From Paracoccaceae bacterium (lineage in GTDB: Bacteria > Pseudomonadota > Alphaproteobacteria > Rhodobacterales > Rhodobacteraceae), in assembly GCA_028284705.1 (NCBI GenBank), contig JANQRE010000004.1, forward strand, positions 124,001 to 188,000: 64,000 nucleotides of DNA, in the 5' to 3' direction. Numbering within the stretch: position 1 is the stretch's first letter; every line of letters starts with the position of its first letter. This document shows, piece by piece, positions 1 through 9,165 of the stretch. The notes beneath the pieces were generated by a model, which did no database searches, was not told where the DNA came from, and was given only the letters and a program-made list of their open reading frames with translations. The position numbers and the translations under genes are program-made.

Positions 1-1
1 C

Positions 2-1609
2 GCCGAAACTTCGCTCACCATCGAGGACATACGCGTCGTGGTCGATGCCGGTCGCGCCCGCCGCGCGCGGTTTGATCCCGCCGCGGGCATGACCCGGCTC
101 ATCACCGAGCCGGTCTCCCGTGCCGAGGCCAATCAGCGCCGGGGCCGGGCGGGTCGTGTGGCGCCGGGGGTCTGTTACCGGATGTGGGCCAAGGCACAAG
201 AGGGCGCGCTGCCCGCCTTCCCGCCGACCGAGATCGAGGCGGCGGACCTCACCGGGCTGGCCCTCGAACTCGCGGCCTGGGGCGCGAAACCCGCCGATCT
301 GAGCTTCCTGACACCGCCGCCGGACCAGGCGCTAGCGGAGGCGGAGAACCTCCTGACTGCACTGGGCGCGCTGAAAGATGGGCGGATCACCAATCATGGA
401 AAACGCCTCGCGACCATGCCGACTCACCCACGCTTGGCGCATATGCTCAGCCTTTCTGGGAAGCGAGCGGCCGAGGTTGCCGCAATCCTTGGTGAACGCG
501 ATCCTTTGCCGCGCAGCGCGGGCGCCGACCTAAACTTGCGCCTCAAGGCCCTGAAACACCCGCCAGAGACCGCCAATCGCGGCGTGCTCGCCCGCATCCG
601 GCAGGAGGCCAAACGTCTGCAGCGCTTCTGCGCTGGCCCGACCCGCTCCCTTGGTGAGATGGCGGCGCTGGCCTATCCCGACCGCGTGGGTCTCCGGCGC
701 AAGGGCAGCGAACCGCGCTATGTGCTGTCCGGCGGCAAAGGCGCGGCGCTCACTGCCGACGATCCGCTCGCCGCGCAGCGCCTCATCGTCGCGCTCGATC
801 TCGGCGGTGAGGGGCGGGACGCGCGCTGTCGTCTCGCCGCGCCGCTCACCGAAAGCGAGCTGCGTGGGCTTTACGGCCACCAGATCACATGGGTTGAAAC
901 ATGCCATTGGTCGAAACGCGACCGTAAGGTCGCCGCGCGGCGGCAGGAATGTTTCGGCGCCCTGATCCTCAAGGACGAGATCTGGCGCGACGCGACACCT
1001 GACGCGCTCGCCGCCGCAGCACTTGAGGGCGTGCGTGACCTCGGCATTTCGGCCCTCAATTGGAGCAAAGCCGCCCGGCTCCTGCGCGCCCGCGTCGAAA
1101 CCCTGCGCGCCCAAGGGGTTACGCTGCCCGATTGGTCCGATGACGGCCTGACCGCGCGGCTCGAAGACTGGCTTCTGCCCTTTCTCACCGGGATCAAGGA
1201 CGCCGCCGGGATCAAGGCGCTCGACCCACATGAGGCTCTCAAAGCCGGTCTCGGCTGGAACAAACTGGCCGAGCTGGACCGCCTCGCCCCGCCCAAGATC
1301 ACCACGCCCTTGGGCCGCGATCTGGCGCTCGATTATTCCGGCGACACCCCCGCCATCGCGGTCCGTCTGCAGGAGATGTTCGGCACCACCACGCACCCCA
1401 CCATCGGCCCTGAACGCCTGCCGGTGCAGATCACGCTCCTCTCCCCCGCGCAACGCCCCGTCCAGGTCACCACCGATCTGCCCGGTTTCTGGGCCGGCTC
1501 CTACGCCGATGTGCGCAAGGACATGAAGGCCCGCTACCCCAAACATCCTTGGCCCGAGGACCCCACTCAGGCCGACCCGACCCTGCGCGCCAAACCGCGC
1601 AAACCCTAG
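2..1609 (+). CDS. hrpB: ATP-dependent helicase HrpB, C-terminal part (5' end outside window)
   Basis: The reading frame is already open at base 2, so the N-terminal half with the Walker motifs lies outside the window. About 45 residues in is helicase motif VI (QRRGRAGR), the arginine-finger motif of DEAH-box superfamily 2 helicases. It is followed by an HA2-like helical region and the long C-terminal extension typical of HrpB (LTDDLPGFW-like end, seen here as TTDLPGFWAGSYADVRKDMK). HrpB is a DEAH-box helicase of poorly defined role in proteobacteria. The protein ends at a TAG 59 bases before the next gene. The family assignment is strong and the function is inferred from the family. Confidence 0.92.
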   Translation, partial: AETSLTIEDIRVVVDAGRARRARFDPAAGMTRLITEPVSRAEANQRRGRAGRVAPGVCYRMWAKAQEGALPAFPPTEIEAADLTGLALELAAWGAKPADLSFLTPPPDQALAEAENLLTALGALKDGRITNHGKRLATMPTHPRLAHMLSLSGKRAAEVAAILGERDPLPRSAGADLNLRLKALKHPPETANRGVLARIRQEAKRLQRFCAGPTRSLGEMAALAYPDRVGLRRKGSEPRYVLSGGKGAALTADDPLAAQRLIVALDLGGEGRDARCRLAAPLTESELRGLYGHQITWVETCHWSKRDRKVAARRQECFGALILKDEIWRDATPDALAAAALEGVRDLGISALNWSKAARLLRARVETLRAQGVTLPDWSDDGLTARLEDWLLPFLTGIKDAAGIKALDPHEALKAGLGWNKLAELDRLAPPKITTPLGRDLALDYSGDTPAIAVRLQEMFGTTTHPTIGPERLPVQITLLSPAQRPVQVTTDLPGFWAGSYADVRKDMKARYPKHPWPEDPTQADPTLRAKPRKP

Positions 1610-1668
1610 GCTCTGGACAGTGCGCGTCACGCCGCTAGTGTCACCCCAAGACAGCGCAGGAGCACGCG

Positions 1669-3966
1669 ATGAACACCCAATCGAAATTCGGCACCTCTCA
1701 ACCGGTCCTGCGCAAGGAGGATGACCGTTTCCTCAAAGGCACCGGTGAATATGTCGAGGATGCCACGCCCAAAGGCGCGCTTTTCGGCTATATGTTCCGC
1801 TCATCCGTCGCTCATGGGGAAATCAGCGAACTCGATGTCGATGACGCGCGCGAAATGGACGGCGTGCATCTGATCCTGACCGCCGCTGACCTCGACGAGG
1901 CGGGCGTGAAGAACGCCATGGGCGCCTCGATCATCGACAACCGCGATGGCACGAAGGGTGCAGCTCCCGTCCGCCCGATCCTCGCCACCACCCGGGTTCG
2001 TTTCGTCGGCGAACCCGTCGCCTTCATCGTCGCCGACACCATGGCGCAGGCCAAGGACGCCGCCGAGGCGATCCTGTTCGACACCGACGATCTCGATGTG
2101 CATATGGAGGTCGCCCCCGGCGGTCCCGCACTACATGACGAGGCGCCCGACAATGTCGCCTATGACTGGGGCATCGGCGACGAGGAGGCCACCAACGCAG
2201 CCTTCGAGGCTGCCGCCAAGACCGTCAGCCTCGATATCGTCGACAACCGCATCATCGCCAATTCCATGGAATCGCGCGGCTGCTATGCCGAGATGAAAGA
2301 CGACCGCCTGCATTTCGCCTATTCCGGTCAGGGTGTCTGGGGCACGCGCGACGCCATCGCGTCGACCCTCGGCATGGAGAAGGAGGCCGTGAAGGTCACC
2401 ACCCCCGATGTCGGTGGCGGCTTCGGCATGAAGGCCTTCAACTACCCCGAATATTTTTGCGTCGCCCAGGCCTGTCGTGCGCTTGGCAAGCCCGTGCGTT
2501 GGCAGGCTGAACGCACGGAAAGCATGCTCTCCGACAATTCAGGTCGCGATCTGGTGACCAAGGCGGAACTGGCCTTCGACGAAAACAACAAGATCACCGC
2601 CTACCGCGCCCACGCCACCTCCAACATGGGCGCCTATAATTCCGGTTTCGCGCAATACATCCAGTCCGACCTCGCCAGCCGCGTGCTGATGGGCGTCTAT
2701 GACGTGCAGACCGCCTACTACCGCAACACCGGCATCTACACGAACACCACGCAGGTCGACGCCTATCGCGGCGCCGGGCGGCCCGAGGCGATCTTCACGC
2801 TGGAACGTGTCATCGACTTCGCTGCGCGAGAGCTGGGTGTCGACCCGCTCGAGTTGCGCCGCAAGAACTTCATCCCCGCCGACAGTTTCCCCTACAAGAC
2901 CGTCACAGGTGAGCTTTACGATGTTGGCGATTTCCACAAGGTCCTCGCTCGCGCCGAGGTCGAAGCCGATCTCGCCGGCTTCCCGGCGCGCCGCGACGCA
3001 GCTGAGACGAAGGGTAAGAAACTCGGTCTAGGGGTTTGTTATTACATCGAATCCATTCTCGGCGATCCCGGTGAGACCGCCAAAATCGAATTCACCGATG
3101 CGGGTCGCGTGAACCTCTATGTCGGCACACAATCCAACGGGCAGGGGCATGAGACCGTCTACGCCCAGTTCCTCAACGAATATGCCGGCATCCCGATCGA
3201 GCTGGTCGATATGGTGCAGGGCGACAGCGACCGCATCGCCAAGGGCGGCGGCACCGGCGGCTCTCGTTCGGTCACCACGCAGGGCACTGCTACACGGGCG
3301 ACGGCGCTCTCGGCGGTCGAGAAATTCAAGCCCTTCGTCGCTGAACAACTCGATGTGCCCGAGGTCGCGTTCGAGGAGGGTCAATTCCGCGCCGGGGGCT
3401 CCAACCGGGTGATGACCATGATCGAGGCGGCAGAGCTCGCCCATCAGGAGGGTCGCGTGGACCTACTGATCACCGAGGAAACCACCGAACTTCCCGGTCG
3501 CTCCTTCCCCAATGGCTGCCACATCGCTGAGATGGAGATCGACCCGGAGACCGGCGTCACCCAATGCGTGAAATACACGGTGGTCGACGATTTCGGCAAT
3601 CTGATGAACCCGATGCTGGCCGAGGGCCAGGTCCATGGCGGCGTCGTGCAGGGCATCGGGCAGGCGGTCTCCGAACATGTGGTCTATGACGAGGACGGCC
3701 AGCTTCTGACCGCCACCTTCATGGATTACGGAATGCCACGGGCCGGTGATATGCCGATGATCGCCTTCTATTCCGAGCCGGTGCCCTCGACGGCCAATGT
3801 GCTCGGCATGAAAGGCTGCGGTGAGGCTGGCACGGTCGGCGCTTTGGCCGCTGTCGCCAATGGCGTGCAGGACGCGCTCTGGGATTTGGGTCTCCGCCAG
3901 GTCGATATGCCGTTCACGCCGCACCGCGTCTGGGAGATGCTGAACACGGCCACAGCCGCGGAGTGA
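1669..3966 (+). CDS. Molybdopterin-binding xanthine dehydrogenase family subunit, CoxL-like form II
   Basis: This 765-residue protein has the full length of a molybdenum-hydroxylase large subunit. It carries the molybdopterin motif GGGFGMK near residue 250, AYRGAGR near residue 365 and the catalytic-glutamate motif GCGEAG near residue 716. AYRGAGR marks the form II (CoxL-like) class; true CO dehydrogenase has AYRCSFR in this loop, so CO oxidation is not implied. These enzymes normally work with an FAD subunit and a 2Fe-2S subunit, and neither is next to it here: hrpB is upstream and an opposite-strand channel gene is downstream. The substrate is unknown and is probably an aldehyde or a heterocycle. 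Confidence 0.9.
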   Translation: MNTQSKFGTSQPVLRKEDDRFLKGTGEYVEDATPKGALFGYMFRSSVAHGEISELDVDDAREMDGVHLILTAADLDEAGVKNAMGASIIDNRDGTKGAAPVRPILATTRVRFVGEPVAFIVADTMAQAKDAAEAILFDTDDLDVHMEVAPGGPALHDEAPDNVAYDWGIGDEEATNAAFEAAAKTVSLDIVDNRIIANSMESRGCYAEMKDDRLHFAYSGQGVWGTRDAIASTLGMEKEAVKVTTPDVGGGFGMKAFNYPEYFCVAQACRALGKPVRWQAERTESMLSDNSGRDLVTKAELAFDENNKITAYRAHATSNMGAYNSGFAQYIQSDLASRVLMGVYDVQTAYYRNTGIYTNTTQVDAYRGAGRPEAIFTLERVIDFAARELGVDPLELRRKNFIPADSFPYKTVTGELYDVGDFHKVLARAEVEADLAGFPARRDAAETKGKKLGLGVCYYIESILGDPGETAKIEFTDAGRVNLYVGTQSNGQGHETVYAQFLNEYAGIPIELVDMVQGDSDRIAKGGGTGGSRSVTTQGTATRATALSAVEKFKPFVAEQLDVPEVAFEEGQFRAGGSNRVMTMIEAAELAHQEGRVDLLITEETTELPGRSFPNGCHIAEMEIDPETGVTQCVKYTVVDDFGNLMNPMLAEGQVHGGVVQGIGQAVSEHVVYDEDGQLLTATFMDYGMPRAGDMPMIAFYSEPVPSTANVLGMKGCGEAGTVGALAAVANGVQDALWDLGLRQVDMPFTPHRVWEMLNTATAAE

Positions 3967-3985
3967 CCGGCGAGGTCGCCGTAGG

Positions 3986-4840
3986 TCACTGGCGCTCTGG
4001 TCTGAGATAGACGAACCAATAGACCAGCGCCACAAGCGCCCCGCCGCCCAGCACGTTGCCCACGGTGACCGGCAGAAGTACGCGCAGGAACTCCGCGGGA
4101 GAGACCAGCAGAGGGTCATACTCCACAACCGCCCAGAACTCCGGCGCGGCCAGCAAGCTGATCAGGGTTGCGCAGGGCAGATAGAACATGACGGCAATCG
4201 CGTGTTCCAGGCCGAGCACGTAGAAGGCCGCGACGGGTGGGGTGAGCGCAAGAATGCGATCCACCGTCGAGCGTGCGCTATAGGTCAGCCACACACCAAG
4301 GCAAAGCAGGCTGTTTCCAAGAACGCCCAGCAACAGCGCCTCATGCAGACTGAGCCCATTGATCTGATGCGCCGAGGACAGGATTTTCTCGCCCAGACCG
4401 CCGCCAATCTCTTCATGTCGGCCCGAGAGGATCAGAAGCGTTGCCATGCTGACCGCCCCGATGAGATTGCCGATAAAGACGATGCCCCAGGCCCGGACCA
4501 GGCGCCGCAAGGACAGACGCCCATGCGCCCAGGCCATCACCATGAGGTTGTTCGTCGTGAAAAGCTCCGCTCCGCCGACAATGGCCAGCACATAGGCCAG
4601 TGTGAACGCCAGACCTCCGGCGAGAAGGACGAGCCCGGCAGGCGATGTCTCCGCGCCCGCCGTCACCGCCGCGGCAAAGGTGGCCCCGAAGGCCACGAAG
4701 GCCCCCGCAAGGGTGCTCAGCGCGAGCAGGCGATGCCAATCCTGCTCCGCTTTCTTGACGCCGACGCGCTCGGCCAGTTGCGCCATCTGCTGCGGCATCA
4801 GGGCGTCTACATGGGCAATAGTCTCCCGGCGATCGGACAT
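3986..4840 (-). CDS. Formate/nitrite transporter (FNT) family channel
   Basis: The 284-residue integral membrane protein has about six hydrophobic segments. FNT-type features are visible: GNLIGA in the first half, LGNSLLCLGVWL in the second, and LEHAIAVMFYLP, which holds the conserved pore histidine region of FocA/NirC. Such pentameric channels pass formate, nitrite or hydrosulfide across the inner membrane. The N-terminal 35 residues are charged and cytoplasmic. The start is supported by a GAGAGG ribosome binding site. It converges on the CoxL-like gene with a 19-bp gap. The substrate cannot be told from the sequence. Confidence 0.85.
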   Translation of the reverse strand: MSDRRETIAHVDALMPQQMAQLAERVGVKKAEQDWHRLLALSTLAGAFVAFGATFAAAVTAGAETSPAGLVLLAGGLAFTLAYVLAIVGGAELFTTNNLMVMAWAHGRLSLRRLVRAWGIVFIGNLIGAVSMATLLILSGRHEEIGGGLGEKILSSAHQINGLSLHEALLLGVLGNSLLCLGVWLTYSARSTVDRILALTPPVAAFYVLGLEHAIAVMFYLPCATLISLLAAPEFWAVVEYDPLLVSPAEFLRVLLPVTVGNVLGGGALVALVYWFVYLRPERQ

Positions 4841-5155
4841 GTCGGCCTCTCACTCATGGACGCAGGTTAGGCCGCGTCTTGCCTTGGCCAATCTTCGCGT
4901 CGGTTTTCTGATGAAATTTGTCAGATACTCTAGGTCGAGACCCTGCTGCGATCAAGAAATCTCGGGAGGAGAGAGGGCAATAGCGCCGCGACCGATGACC
5001 TCACCAAATGGCCGTCTCATTGCCCTTCACATGGGGTACGATCGCGCCCGGAAGCCCCATCGGTTAGGATTTCGTTAGGACTCTGAGGGCCGAGGAATTT
5101 CGGCCGCTAAACTTAACATAATATTTCAATTTTTGCACATAAATTGGGCAAACGC
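4841..5155. other. Intergenic region upstream of the FNT gene
   Basis: No credible gene is seen. It should hold the FNT promoter on the minus strand. A hairpin with a GGCCGA/TCGGCC stem lies at 5088-5105, next to an AT-rich stretch at 5107-5150, without a clear U-tract. Confidence 0.5.
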
Positions 5156-5629
5156 CTATAATTTGGACGAGATTACACCGGTCGCAAACCCACCCATTCG
5201 GAGCTCTCCAATGAGCCGTTGATACTCGATTTTCGGGCAGCGGTTTTGGATCACATTGAGACCCGCAGCCTCGGCTTTTGCTGCGGCTTCAGCATGTTCC
5301 ACGCCGATCTGCATCCAGATCGTCTTGAGGTCGGGCAGGGCGGCTATGGCCTCCTCGACGATCCCCGGCACCGCCTCTGAGCGCCGGAAGATGTCGACCA
5401 TATCGACCTTCGCGTCCTTCGGGATATCGCTCAGGGCGCCGTAAATCTGATTTCCAAACAACCTCTTACCGGCATGTCCTGGATTGACGCCGATCACGGT
5501 GAAGCCCTTCAGCGACAGATACCGCGCCACGTAGTAGCTCGGTCGCACCGGGTTCATCGACACACCGACACAGGCCACAACCTTAGTCGAGGTCAGCACG
5601 GATTTCAGATGCTCGTCGGAATAGGCCAT
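5156..5629 (-). CDS. CoA-binding domain protein (YccU type)
   Basis: This 157-residue protein matches the small CoA-binding (Rossmann-like) family. The N-terminal beta strand VVACVGVSMNPVRPS resembles the nucleotide-binding loop of succinyl-CoA synthetase alpha chains. It is followed by VIGVNPGHAGKRLFG and, in the C-terminal half, by IWMQIGVEHAEAAAKAEAAG and the VIQNRCPKIEYQR ending typical of the YccU group. Such proteins bind CoA, but their cellular role is not established. It stands alone on the minus strand, downstream of the rlmB operon terminator. Confidence 0.85.
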   Translation of the reverse strand: MAYSDEHLKSVLTSTKVVACVGVSMNPVRPSYYVARYLSLKGFTVIGVNPGHAGKRLFGNQIYGALSDIPKDAKVDMVDIFRRSEAVPGIVEEAIAALPDLKTIWMQIGVEHAEAAAKAEAAGLNVIQNRCPKIEYQRLIGELRMGGFATGVISSKL

Positions 5630-5665
5630 CGCCGCAGTTAGGCGGATTCACTGTCCCAGTTCCAG

Positions 5666-5693
5666 AAAAAAGCGCCCGCAACGAAGCGGGCGC
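5666..5693 (-). terminator. Rho-independent terminator of the rlmB operon
   Basis: A perfect 8-bp GC-rich stem, GCGCCCGC (5672-5679) with GCGGGCGC (5686-5693), has a 6-nt loop. On the minus strand it is followed by a run of six T (5666-5671). It lies about 120 bp past the end of the zinc-ribbon gene. Confidence 0.88.
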
Positions 5694-5815
5694 CAGTTAC
5701 GGAACGAGGGACAGTGAAGTTGGAGGGGACAGTTCCGGTGTCCGCTCCATGGTTATCCATCTATGTATTTGAGCGACGGCTTCCAGCAAACCCACAAGAT
5801 TGTGATCACAAGGGG

Positions 5816-6121
5816 TCAGTCGAAAATATCCTCGACCTCGTCCCAGACCTCCTCCAACGCCCGCCGCAGGAACCCTTTGCGACGCTTTTTCTTCTTTGGT
5901 TTCTTGTACATAGCCTGCTTTGCGCGAAACGGAGCGTCGGCGAAAAGGTTCTCTTTCTTCGCGGGCGTCTCCGGCGTCGGATCAAGCTTGAGCGCCTTCA
6001 TCTCGTGCAGCGGCGCGCCGCAACTTCCGCAGGCCAGCTCATGCCCCTTGCGCGCGGTCAGCTTCAACGCTGTGCGGGAGCCGCAATAGCAGCAAGTGGC
6101 GATCTTGGTCTGATAGGGCAT
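5816..6121 (-). CDS. Hypothetical zinc-ribbon protein
   Basis: This 101-residue protein begins with a likely zinc ribbon: CCYCGSRTAL near residues 9-18 and CGSCGAPLHEMK near residues 32-43, giving two CxxC pairs. The C-terminal half is very rich in lysine (KKPKKKKRRKG) and ends in an acidic tail (EEVWDEVEDIFD). It starts one base after the rlmB stop, so the two are probably co-transcribed. The function is unknown. A role in RNA or nucleic-acid binding would fit the ribbon, the basic patch and the rlmB neighbour, but this is inference only. Confidence 0.75.
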   Translation of the reverse strand: MPYQTKIATCCYCGSRTALKLTARKGHELACGSCGAPLHEMKALKLDPTPETPAKKENLFADAPFRAKQAMYKKPKKKKRRKGFLRRALEEVWDEVEDIFD

Positions 6122-6122
6122 C

Positions 6123-6908
6123 TCAGCTCTCGGTTTGCGCGCGTTTCACTGCATATAGGGAGACTGCGGCGGCATTCGAGACGTTGAGCGAGCCGAACGC
6201 GCCTGCGGGGTCAATACGGACCAATTCGTCGCAGGTCTCTTTGGTTTTTTCGCGCAGGCCCGGCCCCTCAGCCCCCAGGACCAACCCGGTTGCTTTCGGC
6301 GTGTTTTCAAGGGCTTCCTCAAGGTCTGCGGGCGCTTCGCCATCCATGCCAAAGAGGCGATAGCCGAGCGATTTCAGCTCTTCCATGGCCGCGGCAAGGT
6401 TCTTCACGCGCAAGTACGGTTGACGCTCCAAAGCGCCAGAGGCGGTTTTCGCAAGCGCCCCAGTCTCTGGGGCCGAATGGCGGTGCGGAGCGATCACGGC
6501 CTTGGCGCCGAACACCTCTGCAGAGCGCAGAATGGCTCCGACATTATGCGGATCGGTTACGCGGTCCAGCAGGATCACCCGGGAGGTTTCTCCCCTTGGA
6601 TCACAAATGTCGGGGAGCTTTCCCCAATCGAGCGGTTTCACCTCCAAAGCGGCCCCCTGATGGACCGACTGCGGGTCCAAGGGCGCAGCGAATTTGCGGG
6701 GGTCGGAGATTTCGGGTGTCATGTCGGAGGACGAAATCGCGTCCGCAAGGCGATCAGAGGCGTTCTTCGTCACGACCAGCCGCAACCTCTCCCGCATTGG
6801 GTTCTGCAACGCGTCGCGCACGGCATGAAGACCGAAGAGCCAGACTGTCTCCGCTGTAGCGGCCCGCTTTTCACGCTCTTTCTGGATGACCCATTTGGGC
6901 TTTTTCAT
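6123..6908 (-). CDS. rlmB: 23S rRNA (guanosine-2'-O)-methyltransferase RlmB, TrmH family
   Basis: This 261-residue SPOUT methyltransferase has an N-terminal substrate-binding domain beginning VWLFGLHAVRDALQNP and a C-terminal trefoil-knot domain. The family motifs are visible: motif 1 LDRVTDPHNVGAILRSAEVFGA, with the N and R of the active site, motif 2 LVLGAEGPGLREKT, and motif 3 RIDPAGAFGSLNVSNAAAVSLYA. It would methylate the 2'-O of G2251 of 23S rRNA using S-adenosylmethionine. It is shorter than some homologues at the N terminus but is complete in both domains. Confidence 0.93.
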   Translation of the reverse strand: MKKPKWVIQKEREKRAATAETVWLFGLHAVRDALQNPMRERLRLVVTKNASDRLADAISSSDMTPEISDPRKFAAPLDPQSVHQGAALEVKPLDWGKLPDICDPRGETSRVILLDRVTDPHNVGAILRSAEVFGAKAVIAPHRHSAPETGALAKTASGALERQPYLRVKNLAAAMEELKSLGYRLFGMDGEAPADLEEALENTPKATGLVLGAEGPGLREKTKETCDELVRIDPAGAFGSLNVSNAAAVSLYAVKRAQTES

Positions 6909-6967
6909 CGCGCCGATCCCTCACATCACCTGACACGCTTAGGCCACGGGTCGGGGATTGCCAAGGA

Positions 6968-7801
6968 TCAGGCTTTGTCGATCAGGTAGAAGATGAGGTA
7001 GAGCACCGCCGCCACCAGACCCGTCGTCACAACCATGGCCGTGGCACCCGCGACCCAAAGGGCGGATTTCACTTCACCGGTCGGCGCGCCGTTCTCATCG
7101 ACGCTGTTCACGAGTTTCACCAGGATCGAGGGGTCTTCCGTCCCCTCCATCTGCGCTTTCAGCGACCGCAATGCGTCGCGGGCCGGGTTGAGAAACAGGA
7201 GCGCCAGGAAAGTCGTCGGCCGGATGCGCGACAGCGTGTCGATATAGGTGACTTTCGTGCCATCCTCTTGCCGTTCAAGGATGATTTCCGTCATCAGATG
7301 GTCGCGCCCAAAGGACGGCATCTCGTCTACATTCAGAACCTGATAGGCGAGATATTCGTTCTCCACTTCATCGACGAGCTTTGCATGGGCGAATTTCGGG
7401 CAGCCGATATCCTCGTCTTCGAGCTGTTCGACGAAATGCATCTCGAACTCATCGTCGCTTCCGGGAATGGCGCGGATCTGTCCAATGCCCGGCGTGAAAT
7501 AATTCTCGCGCTCCCGCAGCCGCATCTGATGCCAGACATCTTCGGGCTTTGCCGCGATATGCGCCGTGCCGCGGCATTCGTAGGTTTTGTTCCAGGACAA
7601 CCAGTCTTTCGGCATCATCCAGATGAGCCACAGCAACAGGATACTGCCCCCAAATCCGCCAAGTTTCTCTGTGAGATTGAGGCCGAGGGCCTGGTCGATA
7701 GCGATCAAGAGCAGCGCGACAAGCGCATTCGCCCCGACCAATGCCCCAAGGACAATCAGGAGCGCGATGATCGTGAAGACAATGATCTTTGCCGGACGCA
7801 T
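6968..7801 (-). CDS. Membrane-anchored SRPBCC-like hypothetical protein
   Basis: This protein has about 277 residues. I chose the ATG at 7801, which has a GAGAGG site upstream, over an upstream in-frame ATG at 7897. Two hydrophobic stretches lie at the N terminus (IIVFTIIALLIVLGALV and a GSILLLWLIW segment) and one at the C terminus. The middle (AHIAAKPEDVWHQMRLRERENYFTPGIGQ onwards, with HLMTEIILERQEDGTKVTYIDT) resembles a START/SRPBCC lipid-binding fold. The function is unknown. The likely topology is a soluble SRPBCC-like domain held at the membrane by helices on both sides. Confidence 0.7.
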   Translation of the reverse strand: MRPAKIIVFTIIALLIVLGALVGANALVALLLIAIDQALGLNLTEKLGGFGGSILLLWLIWMMPKDWLSWNKTYECRGTAHIAAKPEDVWHQMRLRERENYFTPGIGQIRAIPGSDDEFEMHFVEQLEDEDIGCPKFAHAKLVDEVENEYLAYQVLNVDEMPSFGRDHLMTEIILERQEDGTKVTYIDTLSRIRPTTFLALLFLNPARDALRSLKAQMEGTEDPSILVKLVNSVDENGAPTGEVKSALWVAGATAMVVTTGLVAAVLYLIFYLIDKA

Positions 7802-7951
7802 TTCTGACCTCTCACACAACAGTTTGCTTGCGCTGATACCGGTATGATCCACCAAAAGCGGGGCAAGAATGCGGTGATAGTTTGTCGCCGCGCTCACGTT
7901 GGAATTTCGTATTGACGCAAGCGAGTGCGGCTTATATCTGAGCGCTCTAGT

Positions 7952-8035
7952 GGGCGACAGGCCGCAAGGTGTGGCAGGGGACTGTAACTCCCTCGCGGAG
8001 ACGCACGCCTGGTTCGATTCCAGGGTCGCCCACCA
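7952..8035 (+). tRNA. tRNA-Tyr (GTA), with encoded CCA
   Basis: This is a class II tRNA. The acceptor stem GGGCGAC (7952-7958) pairs with GTCGCCC (8025-8031), followed by discriminator A and an encoded CCA. The anticodon loop CTGTAAC has GTA at 7984-7986. The variable arm is long, as expected for tRNA-Tyr in bacteria. The T arm is CCTGG-TTCGATT-CCAGG. Confidence 0.95.
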
Positions 8036-8047
8036 CTTCCCAAACGC

Positions 8048-9154
8048 TCAGATTTTTCGGCAGATCAGATAGATATGCACGTAATCCATCGCGTGACCCT
8101 CCGGGGTCGCCGCGACGAGTGCATCGTATCTGCCATAGAAGCTGTCGATAATCTGGGTCTTCTCTTCGGGTGAGCGGTCCTCGGAAAGACCGTTCACGAA
8201 GGTGGGTTCAGACCAAGAGCGCAAGGTCGGGATGTAGGTTTTGGCGAAGTCTGCCGGATCGCCGCCGTTTTCTGTGAAGTCCTTTTCAAACGGGCAGCGC
8301 ACGACGCGGGCTTCGACATGTTCCAGTCTGAGACCTGCTTTGTGAGCGGTACTGGTTTCATCCTTGAGTGGAGCGACGAACTGGGCCTCGGTTCGGTAGC
8401 ATTGCGGGAAGTTCGTATTGGTGAATTCTTCTGCCGTGATGATGCCGTCATCGCGCAGGCCAGCCCAAAGGGCGGCGAAGGTGTCGAACATGTTCACACC
8501 GCCGGTATTGCCGAGATAGCGGCCCTCATTGTCGATGCCGAAATTGAACAGGCATAGCCGCGCACCCGGTTTCATTTCATTGGCGCGCATGGCGAGCATA
8601 TTGGCCCAGTCGGCGGCGCCTTTGGCTTCGAACCTGGCCCGTTCATCAGGCGCTGCGCCGACCATGTGAACGTGATCTGCAATCGTGCAGGGAGCCGCGG
8701 TGATGTAGTGCGATGCGGTCGAGGAAAAGCCCAGATCCAGCGTTTCGGGTGGCAGGATGGCATCGTGAAAAGATGTTGCAGATGCAAGGGGATAGACGCC
8801 CTTGACCTCCTTCATATAGGTGGCCTCACCGGTCAGCCCATGCGCATTCTGAAAGGTCTGGCTGAAATCGTTGCGCGGCAGGTCGGTGTAGATAAGCTCG
8901 ATGGGGCGGGAGGGGCATTTTGCGCGGATATGGGCGAGCACACGCCGCCACATATCCATCGAAGTGCCGCCATCCGCCGCGCCCATATCGGTGCAGCGGA
9001 AGACCTCCGGACCATCCACGGGGGCCATGCGATCAACAGCCGCCAGCACCATTTCGGCAGCATTGTCCATCACATGTTTCGCGCCGAGCGTGGCTTTCGA
9101 ATAATAACCCGCGCCCTTCATCGCCATGAAGCGTTTGGTGTCGTCCCGCGCCAT
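8048..9154 (-). CDS. SABATH-like SAM-dependent carboxyl methyltransferase
   Basis: This 368-residue protein carries the hallmarks of the SABATH (Methyltransf_7) family, best known from plant salicylate and jasmonate methyltransferases. Near residue 12 is MKGAGYYSKAT. FRCTDMGAADGGTSMDM is the SAM-binding strand, YTDLPRNDFSQTFQN corresponds to the plant N-D-L-P-x-N-D-F motif, and LDLGFSSTASHYIT corresponds to the SS-x-S-LHWL segment. The reaction would be methyl esterification of a small-molecule carboxyl group using SAM; the acceptor is unknown. It probably shares an operon with the secreted protein gene upstream, 11 bp away. Confidence 0.82.
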   Translation of the reverse strand: MARDDTKRFMAMKGAGYYSKATLGAKHVMDNAAEMVLAAVDRMAPVDGPEVFRCTDMGAADGGTSMDMWRRVLAHIRAKCPSRPIELIYTDLPRNDFSQTFQNAHGLTGEATYMKEVKGVYPLASATSFHDAILPPETLDLGFSSTASHYITAAPCTIADHVHMVGAAPDERARFEAKGAADWANMLAMRANEMKPGARLCLFNFGIDNEGRYLGNTGGVNMFDTFAALWAGLRDDGIITAEEFTNTNFPQCYRTEAQFVAPLKDETSTAHKAGLRLEHVEARVVRCPFEKDFTENGGDPADFAKTYIPTLRSWSEPTFVNGLSEDRSPEEKTQIIDSFYGRYDALVAATPEGHAMDYVHIYLICRKI

Positions 9155-9165
9155 CGGGCTCTCCG

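Noticed and set aside
530-1630. Long minus-strand open frame of 366 codons opposite hrpB
   Set aside because: It mirrors the GC-rich codons of hrpB, matches no family, and hrpB is clearly the real gene.
1669-3966. True carbon monoxide dehydrogenase large subunit
   Set aside because: The active-site loop reads AYRGAGR (form II), not AYRCSFR, and the medium and small subunits are absent.
5714-6187. Plus-strand open frame opposite the zinc-ribbon gene
   Set aside because: Its sequence follows from the opposite strand; the minus-strand frame has paired CxxC motifs and operon context.
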